Program-made: the position numbers and the translations under genes
From: a virus
Length of the DNA stretch: 64,000 bases
IMG/VR virus record: IMGVR_UViG_3300025872_000046
Location: 1 to 64,000 of that record
Reading direction: 5' to 3' (one strand)
In this document: in pieces, positions 50,078 through 59,221 of the stretch
Layout: each line of letters begins with the position of its first letter
How positions within the stretch are numbered: the stretch's first letter is position 1
The notes under the pieces: model-generated
Databases searched by the model: none
Told to the model about the DNA's origin: nothing
Seen by the model: the letters and a program-made list of their open reading frames with translations, nothing else

Positions 50078-50862
50078 TGTCAAGGGCCTCGTCCCTCGCA
50101 AAAGCCCTCAGAGATCTCAAGGATGAGAGGGATGAAGTTTCTGAGAGAAAGGCGGCCTACGATCACGATGTGAACAGGGCGATTGTGGCCCTCTCTCGTT
50201 TCACGAAGATAGTCGAAAGGGAAAGCTCGCCTGACATTAGACGGCCTGTCGGTGAGCAAAATCCCCCAGAGTCTTCACACCCACCGCCTCCACCACCTCC
50301 ACTAGAAGAGGATGAAGCGACTGGTGAGATTCCTGCTGATTCGACGCCTGGGTGGGCAAAGAAAGCCTACAGGATGATCGCGCTCAAGACGCATCCAGAC
50401 AGGATAGGCAACGATGAAAGGCTCACTGACAATCAGCGCGAAAGGCTCATCTCTCTATATAGAGAAGCAACTTCAGCGTATCACGAGAAGAAATATGAGT
50501 CTCTTGCTGAGGTCGCTGCAGAACTTGAGATTGAAGTGGAGATCCCCACTGCAGAGCTGGAGAGGGCTCTGGAGTCAAAGATAAGATCGATCAGGGATGA
50601 GATCGAGGGATCTCAGAAGACGATTAGCTGGCACTGGGGTATCTCTTTCGGTGACACGCAAAAGCGAATTCAAGTTTTGCATGCTTGTTGCAGGGTAATG
50701 CAGATACCTACACCAGATGATGATGTCCTCAAAGACATCATTGTGAAGCTCGAGTCTGAGCCCGAGTTCGACATCGTCGATAGACTCGGAAGAGTTCGCA
50801 GGATAAAGTCTGGCGCTGAGCGGAGGAAACTCGGCACACGCCCTGAGAAAAGGATACGATAA
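50074..50862 (+). CDS. J-domain (DnaJ-like) protein
   Basis: 262 aa. The middle (residues about 95-150) is a J domain: WAKKAYRMIALKTHPDRIGND with the HPD tripeptide, followed by a helix LISLYREATSAYHEKKY. HPD stimulates the ATPase of DnaK. Before it lies a Pro-rich linker (HPPPPPPP). The C-terminal part has a helical region and a basic end. It likely recruits host DnaK, perhaps for fibre folding or assembly given its place among fibre genes. Start is ATG 50074 or 50077. Confidence 0.8.
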   Translation: MMSRASSLAKALRDLKDERDEVSERKAAYDHDVNRAIVALSRFTKIVERESSPDIRRPVGEQNPPESSHPPPPPPPLEEDEATGEIPADSTPGWAKKAYRMIALKTHPDRIGNDERLTDNQRERLISLYREATSAYHEKKYESLAEVAAELEIEVEIPTAELERALESKIRSIRDEIEGSQKTISWHWGISFGDTQKRIQVLHACCRVMQIPTPDDDVLKDIIVKLESEPEFDIVDRLGRVRRIKSGAERRKLGTRPEKRIR

Positions 50863-50871
50863 GGAGCTAAA

Positions 50872-51957
50872 ATGCCACCCACAAGGATCAGAGGTCTGCA
50901 GGTTGCCGACAACAGTCTCGGGCCCGCTGACATTGTCTACTCACTCGATGATGCTTACGATAACGGCGGGGTGGGAACGGGTCGAACGATCACTGCAGAC
51001 TCAGGGGCTGTCACCATTAACGCTGGCACGGGCGTAGCCCTCATCATAACGGGAAGTATCAGCGCCCAGAATTTCAACATACCCTCATCTTTCCTTGGTG
51101 ATGCGTCAGACGGTTCGGCGACTCTCGATGGTTCTGCTTCTGTAAGTTGGGCGTCGAGAGTGGGCTCCGTCTATACGATGACCCGCGATGCCTACCTTCG
51201 CGATCTCACGATCAACTCGGGGGTGACACTTCGGGTTGCTGGGTTTCTCCCTTTTGTGAAAGGGACCCTGACGAACAACGGAACCTACGAGGCGAAGGGT
51301 AACGATGCGACAAACGCCACGGCAGGTGGAGCAATCTCCAACCAGGGGTCCTGGAACTACTCAACCGGCGGGGGAGGAAACGGCGGCGGTCCGACGACCG
51401 GAAACGCTGCGGGTTCGAATGCGTCAGGAGCTGGCTCGAACTCCATCGGCGGAAGCGGCGGCGGGGGCGGCGGCGCGGGCGCTCAAGCGGGTGGAACTGG
51501 TAACACCACTGTTGCCCCTGTTGCAGTGGTGACAGGCTGGCGTGACATCGGTTTCTTTGTTCGACGTAGAGTTTTCAACGTCGCAACCGTGCAATCAATA
51601 AACGGTTCGGGCGGCGGCGGTGGTGGGGCTGTCAACGGCGACGGTGTCAATTCTGGGACGGGCGGCGGCGGTGGCGGAGGGGCGGCGAACTGCTACGTTT
51701 TCTGTGACTCCCTTAATAACGCTGGAACAATTCGTGCAATCGGTGGGAACGGTGCAAATGGAACATCAGCAGGTGGTACTACAAAAGCCGGCGGCGGCGG
51801 TGGCGGCGCAGGCGGCGGAGTCATCGTTGCAGCAAACACGGTCATCAATCTTGGAACAGTTTCATCAGTGGGGGGCGCCTTCGGAAATGGCGCAAATGGC
51901 GGCACCACCGGCGCCGCAGGCACTGCTGGGACAGTTCTCATTCTAACGGGGTCATAG
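50872..51957 (+). CDS. Polyglycine-rich tail adhesin
   Basis: 361 aa. The N-terminal 100 residues resemble fibre attachment domains (GLQVADNSLGPADIVYS). From about residue 150, Gly runs (GGGGNGGGP, GGSGGGGGGAGA, GTGGGGGGG, GGGGGGAGGG) alternate with short variable, hydrophobic or aromatic stretches (WRDIGFFVRRRVF, NCYVFCDSL). This pattern is known from polyglycine type II sandwich adhesins such as phage S16 gp38. Host recognition at the fibre tip is the likely role. Immediately followed by a small gene. Confidence 0.75.
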   Translation: MPPTRIRGLQVADNSLGPADIVYSLDDAYDNGGVGTGRTITADSGAVTINAGTGVALIITGSISAQNFNIPSSFLGDASDGSATLDGSASVSWASRVGSVYTMTRDAYLRDLTINSGVTLRVAGFLPFVKGTLTNNGTYEAKGNDATNATAGGAISNQGSWNYSTGGGGNGGGPTTGNAAGSNASGAGSNSIGGSGGGGGGAGAQAGGTGNTTVAPVAVVTGWRDIGFFVRRRVFNVATVQSINGSGGGGGGAVNGDGVNSGTGGGGGGGAANCYVFCDSLNNAGTIRAIGGNGANGTSAGGTTKAGGGGGGAGGGVIVAANTVINLGTVSSVGGAFGNGANGGTTGAAGTAGTVLILTGS

Positions 51958-51958
51958 T

Positions 51959-52156
51959 ATGGAAACAACAGTCACACTCAATCAGACAGTCCAGAATCCT
52001 GAGAATCGGACTCTCAGCTTTAACAGCGAGATAGTCTGCGGAGTCACTCTTACTTCTCAGCCTGACGGTACGGCTAGCGTAACGTTCAAGGTGACACCGG
52101 AGATTGAGGAAGCTCTCATCAGGACTCTCAGGTCTTCACTCGGTCAGAGCTCTTAG
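51959..52156 (+). CDS. Small hypothetical protein after the adhesin
   Basis: 65 aa, beta-rich (TVTLNQTVQNPENRTLSFN, GTASVTFKVTPEIEEALI). Starts one base after the adhesin stop. No family recognised; possibly a partner or chaperone of the adhesin, by position only. Confidence 0.5.
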   Translation: METTVTLNQTVQNPENRTLSFNSEIVCGVTLTSQPDGTASVTFKVTPEIEEALIRTLRSSLGQSS

Positions 52157-52187
52157 AATTTTACATTCTGATTCATGAGGCCATTAA

Positions 52188-53216
52188 ATGAACTCAATTA
52201 AAGAACTTCGTCAGTTGGTAAGGGCCTACCTCAGTGAGGGTGGTCTAAAACTTCCTCCTGAGCACCGTAGAGATCTCACACCGTCATTAGTGAGAGAAGC
52301 GGGCGGAGTCTACAGAGAATTTTTAAAAGGGTTCAATGAATGGCTCAAGTCGAGAGGCAAGGCTCCGCTCGATCCCATTCGTCCGACAGGCTCTGCAACT
52401 CACGCTGAGAGAGACATTGTCGATCGTCCGAGCGCGACTTACGGTGACATCGACTACCTTGTCTCCTTCCCGGTCGACTACACTGGAAAGGATCTGACAG
52501 AGAGGAGGAAAGAGGAGGCTCTCACAGTCAGAGAATACACCGATCTCCTCACCGAGTACCTCACGACGGTCAGGCCCCCAATGGTCGACGTCGATCTCAC
52601 TGTGGGCGGTCACCCACTCATGATCATTGTCAAAGTCCCTTCAGGCGGTCTGGCGCAAGTTGATACAGTCGTTACGCATCCAAGCTATTCAGAGTGGATG
52701 AAGGGTCGCTACACTCCCGAGCGCGGTATCAAGGGCTATGTCACCGGTAACCTCTACAAGGCTCTCGGTGACTACCTCGTCCTCACTATCGGCACTGAGG
52801 GTGTGATGGCTCGTCTAAAGGACGGTGAGAGGGTCCCCTCCAAGTTCAGGGCCGGCATCACCTACCACTCCGTCTCTACAGACTTCAGGAGCTTCTTCAG
52901 GGACATCGCGGACTACGTCATCGAGGGAGCCTACGTCGCTGACCCTCTCCTCGAACAATATCCGGGATTGAACCCAGACGATGTAAACATATCAGAACTT
53001 GCTTATGGTATTGTAGGACTGGCAAGGACAATGGAGAAAGCCGGTGATGTTGATTCGAGGGAGATGCTGACGACAATCTACGATTCCTTCGTAGAGGGAA
53101 TGGACGAGAATGTTGGAAGGAAGCTCTCCAAGGACATCACTCCTGAACAGGAGGCAAAGATGAGGAAGCTCAACGTCACGCAGGGTGAGAGGGTCCGCCA
53201 GATCTTCGGAGTCTAA
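52188..53216 (+). CDS. Nucleotidyltransferase-like protein with capsid-targeting-like N-terminus
   Basis: 342 aa. PTGSATHAERD and then ATYGDIDYLVSFP match the GS...DxDxxV pattern of polymerase-beta-type nucleotidyltransferases, and a third acidic strand could be VDVDLTVGG. The N-terminus, MNSIKELRQLVRAYLSEGG, has the helix plus L-S-E|G motif shared with other putative head-packaged proteins. I infer an injected enzyme that modifies a host nucleic acid or protein; substrate unknown. Start ATG at 52188 has no strong Shine-Dalgarno (ATGAGG). Confidence 0.65.
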   Translation: MNSIKELRQLVRAYLSEGGLKLPPEHRRDLTPSLVREAGGVYREFLKGFNEWLKSRGKAPLDPIRPTGSATHAERDIVDRPSATYGDIDYLVSFPVDYTGKDLTERRKEEALTVREYTDLLTEYLTTVRPPMVDVDLTVGGHPLMIIVKVPSGGLAQVDTVVTHPSYSEWMKGRYTPERGIKGYVTGNLYKALGDYLVLTIGTEGVMARLKDGERVPSKFRAGITYHSVSTDFRSFFRDIADYVIEGAYVADPLLEQYPGLNPDDVNISELAYGIVGLARTMEKAGDVDSREMLTTIYDSFVEGMDENVGRKLSKDITPEQEAKMRKLNVTQGERVRQIFGV

Positions 53217-53217
53217 C

Positions 53218-53859
53218 TTGAACTGGTTCACCAGCGACCTCCACCTGAACCATGAGAACATTCTGAAATACTGCTCCCGCCCCTTCGAGTCTCTGGGAGC
53301 CATGAATGCCGCGCTAATCGAGCGCTGGAATGAGACGGTCAAAGAGGAAGACACTGTGTACGTCGTCGGTGACGTATTTCTCGGAGATGCAGGGGCGGGA
53401 GCGGGACTAGTGAGGAAGCTTCGGGGCAAGAAGATCCTCATCAGGGGAAACCACGACAGGTCTCATCGGACTATGCTCGATTCGGGCTTTGACGAGGTCT
53501 GGCAACGGAAGACCATCAGTCTCCTCGATGGAAGGAGCGCTCTCCTCTGTCACAAGCCACTGCCAGAGTCTGTCCTCGACCACGTTGCTCTACAGATTCA
53601 CGGTCATCGACACGAAGGTCCCGTCGTCAGCGGCAAGAGAGTGAACGTCTGCGTGGATCTCTGGGGCTATCGACCAATCTCAGAGAGTGAAATCTGCTCC
53701 CTTCGTCTCGGACCGAAGGGTCCCGGGAGCGTGACCGCCGAGGTCGTGGGCGACATGATAGAGATAAAAGCCTCAGTGAAAAAGGAGGACATGGATGGTC
53801 TCCTCGACCATCTCCAGTGTTTCTCCCGTACAATCTGGGATAACAAGAGGAAGGAGTAA
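53218..53859 (+). CDS. Calcineurin-like metallophosphoesterase
   Basis: 213 aa with TTG start right after the previous stop and GGAG upstream. Motifs in order: TSDLHLNHENIL (DxH), VGDVFLGD (GDxx), RGNHDRSH (GNHD), LCHKPLP, and IHGHRHEG (GHxH). All metal ligands are present. Small phage members of this family hydrolyse phosphodiesters or nucleotides; the substrate is unknown. Adjacent to a nucleotidyltransferase-like gene, so opposing reactions on one target are conceivable. Confidence 0.88.
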   Translation: MNWFTSDLHLNHENILKYCSRPFESLGAMNAALIERWNETVKEEDTVYVVGDVFLGDAGAGAGLVRKLRGKKILIRGNHDRSHRTMLDSGFDEVWQRKTISLLDGRSALLCHKPLPESVLDHVALQIHGHRHEGPVVSGKRVNVCVDLWGYRPISESEICSLRLGPKGPGSVTAEVVGDMIEIKASVKKEDMDGLLDHLQCFSRTIWDNKRKE

Positions 53860-53868
53860 AGGATATCC

Positions 53869-54099
53869 ATGGCTCTCTCACCCGAGAACATCCAGATCAT
53901 CAGAGAGAAGGCCCGCGAGGCGGGTGATCACCTGAAGGGCAGGCTGCCGCCATGCAAGTTTTTGAAGGTTCGGAACTCATATGCGCACATTTACGAGCGC
54001 CTGAAGTCGCGCCTCGGTCGAAGCTATAAGGACTGCGACGATTCTGAGGTCCCCCGTATACTCGAGATGATCGAGTGGTATCGTAATAACCCCTGCTGA
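53869..54099 (+). CDS. Small hypothetical protein
   Basis: 76 aa, basic, helical (NIQIIREKAREAGDHLKGR, YERLKSRLGRSYKDCD). No motif recognised. Shine-Dalgarno is AAGGA. Located in a run of small genes before DnaE that often holds host-takeover proteins. Confidence 0.5.
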   Translation: MALSPENIQIIREKAREAGDHLKGRLPPCKFLKVRNSYAHIYERLKSRLGRSYKDCDDSEVPRILEMIEWYRNNPC

Positions 54100-54108
54100 G
54101 GAAAAATC

Positions 54109-54315
54109 ATGGAAGCCGGAAAGACCAGAGTTCGAGTGATTGATGAGTACGGCAATAAGTGCGCCGTTGGTACCTACTACGGGCAGGGAGTGCCCGCTGC
54201 TGAGGTGAAGGCCGAGCGACCGCACCTCATCCACTACGCCGTCCTCGTTGGGAATGAGCTTCGCTACTATGCGACGGGTTTCCACACCCTGCAGCTCGCT
54301 CCCAGCGGCGAATGA
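54109..54315 (+). CDS. Small hypothetical protein
   Basis: 68 aa, beta-like (TRVRVIDEYGNKCAVGTYYG, HYAVLVGNELRYYATGFHTL). Start ATG 54109 with GAGGAAA. It overlaps the next gene by ATGA. No family recognised. Confidence 0.5.
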   Translation: MEAGKTRVRVIDEYGNKCAVGTYYGQGVPAAEVKAERPHLIHYAVLVGNELRYYATGFHTLQLAPSGE

Positions 54316-54512
54316 AGCCGGGGGACGTTGTCCGCTTCATAGCAGGCAGCCCAGAGGTTCTCTACGTGGTCCTGAAGGGTCCGTACGAACACTCTGAACT
54401 GTCTCAGTTTCGCATCACTGAGGTGAGCGTCGTCTACGACGTCTACTCAGCGGGCGGAGGCGTGTTCACTGCCGTGAAGCGTGAGCTGTTGGAAATTGTC
54501 AAGCGCTGCTGA
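54312..54512 (+). CDS. Small hypothetical protein
   Basis: 66 aa, beta-rich (GDVVRFIAGSPEVLYVVLKG, FRITEVSVVYDVYSAGGGVF), perhaps an SH3- or KOW-like barrel. Start overlaps the stop of the previous gene. No family recognised. Confidence 0.5.
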   Translation: MKPGDVVRFIAGSPEVLYVVLKGPYEHSELSQFRITEVSVVYDVYSAGGGVFTAVKRELLEIVKRC

Positions 54513-54555
54513 ACACATCACACCTCAATTCTACAGTATCTCTCAAGGAGAAAGA

Positions 54556-57500
54556 ATGGTGAATCCGCCCTCTCGATTCGTGGGTCTACACTCTCACGAC
54601 GGTGCGAGTACTTTTGACGGTCTAAGCTTGCCGCAAGAGCACATCGACTTCTGTCGTGAGAACGGACTAGACGCTTGGTCGATGACGAACCACGGTCACA
54701 TGAACTCCTTCGGCCACGCCTGGCTTCATACTGATAAGCTGCGGAAGGCTGGCGGCAACTTCAAGCTCATTCCGGGCTGCGAGATGTACCTCCACCCAGA
54801 CCTTGATGAGTGGAGACGAGATCTCGACCGCTCGAAGGGAATCGTGAATGAGGACGTCATCACTCCCCTCTCTGCTGAGAAGGACGAGAATGATGAGACG
54901 ACTGCGGTGACTGTCGAGGAGGTCGCCTCTCTCACGATGGAGAATGAGGAGGAGACTAAGTCAACGAAGTTCTACAACCCTGTGACACGTCGACACCACC
55001 TTGTTGTCATTCCGAAGACCTCTGCAGCGCTGGAGAGGTTGTTCGGTCTCGTGTCGAAGTCGTACTCCGATGGTTTCTACCGTTTCCCACGCATCGATTA
55101 CAAGATGCTGAAGGAAGCTGCGAAGGGCGACTTCTTCGTCTCGACTGCCTGCATCGGCGGGCCTCTCGCCTGGGAAGTCTTCCAGGAGATGCAGGGTGTA
55201 GAATTTGACCAGCTCAGCTGGCGTCTTCTCGATGACAAGAGTCTAATGAACAGGACCATGTCCCGAATCGGTTCAACCTGGGACCGGATCGTCGATGCCG
55301 TCGGTCGCGAGAATGCTCACCTCGAGCTCCAGTTCAACAAGCTTCCGGCCCAGCACTTGGCGAATCGAGCCCTCATCGAATTTGCCCGACGTGAGGGGAT
55401 CACCGACAAGCTCGTGGTCACCTGTGACTCTCACTACGCACGTCCTGAGCACTGGCGTGAACGTGAGATCTACAAGAAGCTCGGCCGGCTCAACTTCGAG
55501 GCGTTCAATCCTGACTCTCTTCCAAAGTCGAAGGACGAGCTCAAGTGCGAACTCTACCCGAAGAATGCGAAGCAGGTCTGGGAGACCTACATGGAGACCC
55601 GCGGCGAGGCGGATTTCTATGATGACGTGATGGTGAAGGACGCCGTGGAGCGGACCTGGGACATCGCTCACAATTCGATTGGAGACGTCCAGCCCGATAA
55701 GTCTGTCAAGCTTCCGACCTACATCATCCCCGAGGGGAAGACGGCGATCGAGGCTCTCACGGAATCCGTGAAGGAGGGGCTGAAGAAGAAAGGGCTCCAC
55801 ACGAACAAGGAGTATGTCCAACGCGCAGTTTACGAGCTGAAGGTCATCAAGGACAAGGACTTCGCCTCGTACTTCCTCACGATGAAGGAGATCATCGGCC
55901 TCGCAAAGACAAAGATGTTCGTCGGTCCCGGTCGAGGTTCGGCTGCCGGTTCGGTTGTCTGCTACGTTCTCGGCATCACTGACGTGGATCCGATCAAGTA
56001 CGATCTCCTCTTCGAGCGGTTCCTCTCTCCTGACCGTGAGGGCTTGCCTGACATCGATACCGACATCGAGAACCGAGACCAGCTCCTCGATCTGCTCAGG
56101 ACCAACTTCGGCACTGAGAACATCATTCCGATCTCGAACTACAACACCTTCAAGCTCAAGTCTCTCATTCGAGACATCTCGAGGTTCTACGGTCTTCCCC
56201 TCGATGAGGTGAACGAGGCGTTGAAGACGGTCGACGTGGATGTCGTCAATGCGACGAAGAAGGTCGGTGACGATAAGAACCTCTTCGTCCTCACCTACGA
56301 AGACTCTTATGAGCACTCGAAGCCGTTCAAGGACTTCATCGATCGGTATCCTCACATTGGCGAGAGCGTCAAGGTCCTCTTCAGGCAGAACAAGTCGCTC
56401 GGTCGTCATGCGGGTGGCGTAATCGTTTCCGAGAGGATCTCTGAGCGGATGCCCCTCATCGCCGCCAGAGGCGAGCAGCAGACCCCTTGGGTCGAGGGCA
56501 TGAACTACAAGCACCTCGAAATGCTTGGGTGGGTGAAGTTCGACCTCCTCGGTCTTGAAACTCTGCGAATCATTCGACGTTCGATCGAGCTCATCCTCCG
56601 TCGTCACAAGGGAATTGAGAACCCGACGTTCGATCAGGTTCGAGCCTGGTTCGATGAGAACATGGCGAACGAGGTGATCGACTTCAACGACCAGAAGGTG
56701 TATGAGAACGTCTACCACCAGGCGACGAAGCGCACTCCAGGAGTCTTCCAGCTCACTTCCGGTGGAGCCCAACGACTCTTCCAGAAGGCGAAGCCGAGGT
56801 CTCTCGTTGACATCGCTACACTAACTTCGATCTATCGTCCCGGTCCCCTCGCAGCACACGTTGACAAGCTCTACCTCGAGGCGAAGGCGAATCCCTACGC
56901 GATCGACTACAAGCACCCTCTCATCAAGCAGGTACTCGAACCGACATTCGGCTGCATCATCTTCCAGGAACAGCTGATGGCCCTCTGTAACGTGGTGGCC
57001 GGGTTCCCGAAGTCAGAGTGCGACAAGGTCCGAAAGAACATCCTGAAGCGTCAGGGCGGCAATCCTGAAGAGTCGATGAAGAAGGCGAAGGCGATGAAGG
57101 ATTCCTTCGTCCAGGGCGCAGTGAAGAACGGAGTGAAGGAGGACATCGCCTCGAAGCTCTGGGATGATATTCTCTTCTTCGCAGGTTACGGGTTCAACGC
57201 ATCTCACGCAATCTCCTACGCGATGGACTCCTACTACTGCGCCTGGCTGCTCACCTACTACGAGGCTGAGTGGCTCTGCGCATACATGGAGTCCATGATC
57301 GGCAGCCCAGAGGCGAGGGCAAAGGCGATCGCTGACATCAAGTCCTTCGGGTATGAGATCGGCAAGGTCGACATCAACGAATCTGGAATGGACTGGGAGA
57401 TCTCAAAGACGAGGAAGTCATTCATCCCCTCATTCTCCACTCTGAAGTCTGTCGGTCGAGCGGCGATTGAGGAGATCCTTGAGTTCCGACCCTACACTGA

Positions 57501-58125
57501 CGTGAAGAGCCTCCTCTATGATGATCGAGGAATCTGGAAGAACTCGAAGTTCAACCGACGGGCCCTCGAGGCGCTGATCAAGATGGGAGCCTTCGAGTCT
57601 CTGCCCTTCGTCGGCCCCGGTTGCTTCTTCAGCTCCTACAAGCACATGTACCACTGCATCATTGAGAACCAGCACCTCATCAGGAAGGCGACGAAGAAGG
57701 ACCCGCAGATGGGTTGGAAGAAGCTGCAGGAAATTGCGGTGGAGACGTGGGGCATGGAAGAATGGACAAGGCGAGAGCTTGCCCTCTTCCAGAAGGAGAT
57801 CGTTGGCTCTGTCGATGCGGTGAGCCTCATCCCTAATGATGTGAGAGAGCGCCTCGAGAAGAACGACGTGAGGTCCACTGATCACTGGACAGCGCTCGAC
57901 CTCTACTGGTTCGTGGTGAAGGCAACGACAATGAAGAAGACAAAGAAGGGCAAGCCCTATCTCCTCCTCGATGTCGTCGGTGAGTCTGGCATCTCGAAGC
58001 GGATGTACATGTGGGACTGGGACGGTCGGGCAGAGTTCGAACCTTACACTGCGTGCCTCGGTGAGGTTGACAGCTCTGACTTTGGGCTTAGTGTTCGATT
58101 GCGCAAGATGAAAATCTTGGGGTGA
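54556..58125 (+). CDS. dnaE: DNA polymerase III alpha subunit (family C)
   Basis: 1189 aa, full length. The likely replicase of the phage. The N-terminal PHP domain has LHSHDGASTFDGLSLPQEH and MTNHGHMNSF. The palm has GPGRGSAAGSVVCYVLGITD and the catalytic LPDIDTDIE. The fingers region includes KRTPGVFQLTSGGAQ and TSIYRPGPL; FAGYGFNASHAISYA follows. ATG at 54556 has AAGGAGAAAGA; the frame is open further upstream without a better start. No proofreading subunit is visible in the window. A PHP exonuclease could serve. Confidence 0.93.
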   Translation: MVNPPSRFVGLHSHDGASTFDGLSLPQEHIDFCRENGLDAWSMTNHGHMNSFGHAWLHTDKLRKAGGNFKLIPGCEMYLHPDLDEWRRDLDRSKGIVNEDVITPLSAEKDENDETTAVTVEEVASLTMENEEETKSTKFYNPVTRRHHLVVIPKTSAALERLFGLVSKSYSDGFYRFPRIDYKMLKEAAKGDFFVSTACIGGPLAWEVFQEMQGVEFDQLSWRLLDDKSLMNRTMSRIGSTWDRIVDAVGRENAHLELQFNKLPAQHLANRALIEFARREGITDKLVVTCDSHYARPEHWREREIYKKLGRLNFEAFNPDSLPKSKDELKCELYPKNAKQVWETYMETRGEADFYDDVMVKDAVERTWDIAHNSIGDVQPDKSVKLPTYIIPEGKTAIEALTESVKEGLKKKGLHTNKEYVQRAVYELKVIKDKDFASYFLTMKEIIGLAKTKMFVGPGRGSAAGSVVCYVLGITDVDPIKYDLLFERFLSPDREGLPDIDTDIENRDQLLDLLRTNFGTENIIPISNYNTFKLKSLIRDISRFYGLPLDEVNEALKTVDVDVVNATKKVGDDKNLFVLTYEDSYEHSKPFKDFIDRYPHIGESVKVLFRQNKSLGRHAGGVIVSERISERMPLIAARGEQQTPWVEGMNYKHLEMLGWVKFDLLGLETLRIIRRSIELILRRHKGIENPTFDQVRAWFDENMANEVIDFNDQKVYENVYHQATKRTPGVFQLTSGGAQRLFQKAKPRSLVDIATLTSIYRPGPLAAHVDKLYLEAKANPYAIDYKHPLIKQVLEPTFGCIIFQEQLMALCNVVAGFPKSECDKVRKNILKRQGGNPEESMKKAKAMKDSFVQGAVKNGVKEDIASKLWDDILFFAGYGFNASHAISYAMDSYYCAWLLTYYEAEWLCAYMESMIGSPEARAKAIADIKSFGYEIGKVDINESGMDWEISKTRKSFIPSFSTLKSVGRAAIEEILEFRPYTDVKSLLYDDRGIWKNSKFNRRALEALIKMGAFESLPFVGPGCFFSSYKHMYHCIIENQHLIRKATKKDPQMGWKKLQEIAVETWGMEEWTRRELALFQKEIVGSVDAVSLIPNDVRERLEKNDVRSTDHWTALDLYWFVVKATTMKKTKKGKPYLLLDVVGESGISKRMYMWDWDGRAEFEPYTACLGEVDSSDFGLSVRLRKMKILG

Positions 58126-58153
58126 TTGATAGAATGAATCTGAAGGAGAAAGT

Positions 58154-59221
58154 ATGAAGATCGGTTACAGCTTCTGGGGTTACCTCACGCCGTTTGAGGA
58201 GAACAACATCGTTGCGACACCTGACGGCGAACGTGGCAACCGGGTTGACTTCGTTGATGAGATGTTGAAGCGTGGCCACAAGGTCACAAGGCTCCAAATC
58301 CAAAGAGATGAGAAGCCATACAAGGGCGTTGAGCTCCACGCCGACGGCGGGTTTCCTGATGTCGATGTCGCTTACTTTGAGTGGCGTTGGCCAACTTGGA
58401 AGAATGATGTCTCAATCGGTGGAGACAAGGCAACCGAGCCAGACTATCGACGGCAGATGGCTTGCCTCGAGCACTATCACAGCAGGGGCGTGCCCATCAT
58501 CATCCACGACGGCGACCTCAAGATGACTCCCGAAGAGGAGCTCATGTTTCCCAACGCAGTCCTCACCGATGCTTGCGTCAATTCCAGAGTGCAGACTCGA
58601 AAGAGATTGACGCTTCCGTGGTGCAATTATCTCAATCGTCGACTGAAGACAGTCCCTTACTCGTACAACTACACTTATGTGGGCAACAACTACGAGCGCG
58701 ACAAGCAGTTCAAGAAGTACTACGGCATGCCCGCTCGGGGCCTCCGCGACCGGGGCGTCCAGACGATGGTCCACGGCAACTGGCTCGAACGCAGTCCAGA
58801 GCGCAGGGATCCTGCTGAGCTCCTCACGGAAAATCCCTACGTCTCGTTCGGTGGACGTCTCGCATACAACGAGATCTTCGATGCCTTCAACCGTTCCATC
58901 GCGGTGACTCACATCACGAAGGATGAGTACACTCCATACGGCAACATCACTGGTCGCTTCATGGAGTCCGTCATGGCTGGCACCGTGGCTCTCATCCCGA
59001 GCGAGTACATCCACGCTCGTCCGGTGGGTCTCGGTGAGTTCGTCGTTGACAGTCCAGAAGACATCATCCGCTGCGTCAACATCCTCAACAACATGTCTGC
59101 CAATGACCGGCACCAGATTGTGCAGGAACAGGAACGCGCTCTACGTAAGGTTGTAGACATTCGACCTGAGCATAGAGTTGATATCATCGAGGCAGTTGCC
59201 AAGGGAGAGATCAAGGCATGA
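58154..59221 (+). CDS. Beta-glucosyltransferase-like (GT63-type) enzyme
   Basis: 355 aa, against 351 for T4 beta-glucosyltransferase. From memory the architecture matches: MKIGYSFWG at the N-terminus; IIIHDGDL with D119 where T4 has its catalytic Asp100; then YNYTYVGNNYERD; and GNITGRFMESVMAGTVALI with R268 and E271 spaced as T4 R269 and E272 that bind UDP-glucose. In T4 this enzyme glucosylates 5-hydroxymethylcytosine in DNA. It begins a tight cluster with kinase, dCMP hydroxymethylase-like, epimerase and cupin genes. A different sugar or a surface-glycan role remains possible. Confidence 0.68.
   Translation: MKIGYSFWGYLTPFEENNIVATPDGERGNRVDFVDEMLKRGHKVTRLQIQRDEKPYKGVELHADGGFPDVDVAYFEWRWPTWKNDVSIGGDKATEPDYRRQMACLEHYHSRGVPIIIHDGDLKMTPEEELMFPNAVLTDACVNSRVQTRKRLTLPWCNYLNRRLKTVPYSYNYTYVGNNYERDKQFKKYYGMPARGLRDRGVQTMVHGNWLERSPERRDPAELLTENPYVSFGGRLAYNEIFDAFNRSIAVTHITKDEYTPYGNITGRFMESVMAGTVALIPSEYIHARPVGLGEFVVDSPEDIIRCVNILNNMSANDRHQIVQEQERALRKVVDIRPEHRVDIIEAVAKGEIKA

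Noticed and set aside
51340-51840. GGC/GGT-rich repeats that could suggest a CRISPR or tandem repeat locus
   Set aside because: The repeats are codons for Gly runs in an adhesin; no constant repeat length or spacers.
55273-56772. 499-residue open frame on the minus strand opposite dnaE
   Set aside because: It mirrors dnaE codon bias, has no Shine-Dalgarno or recognisable motif and is covered by a certain gene.
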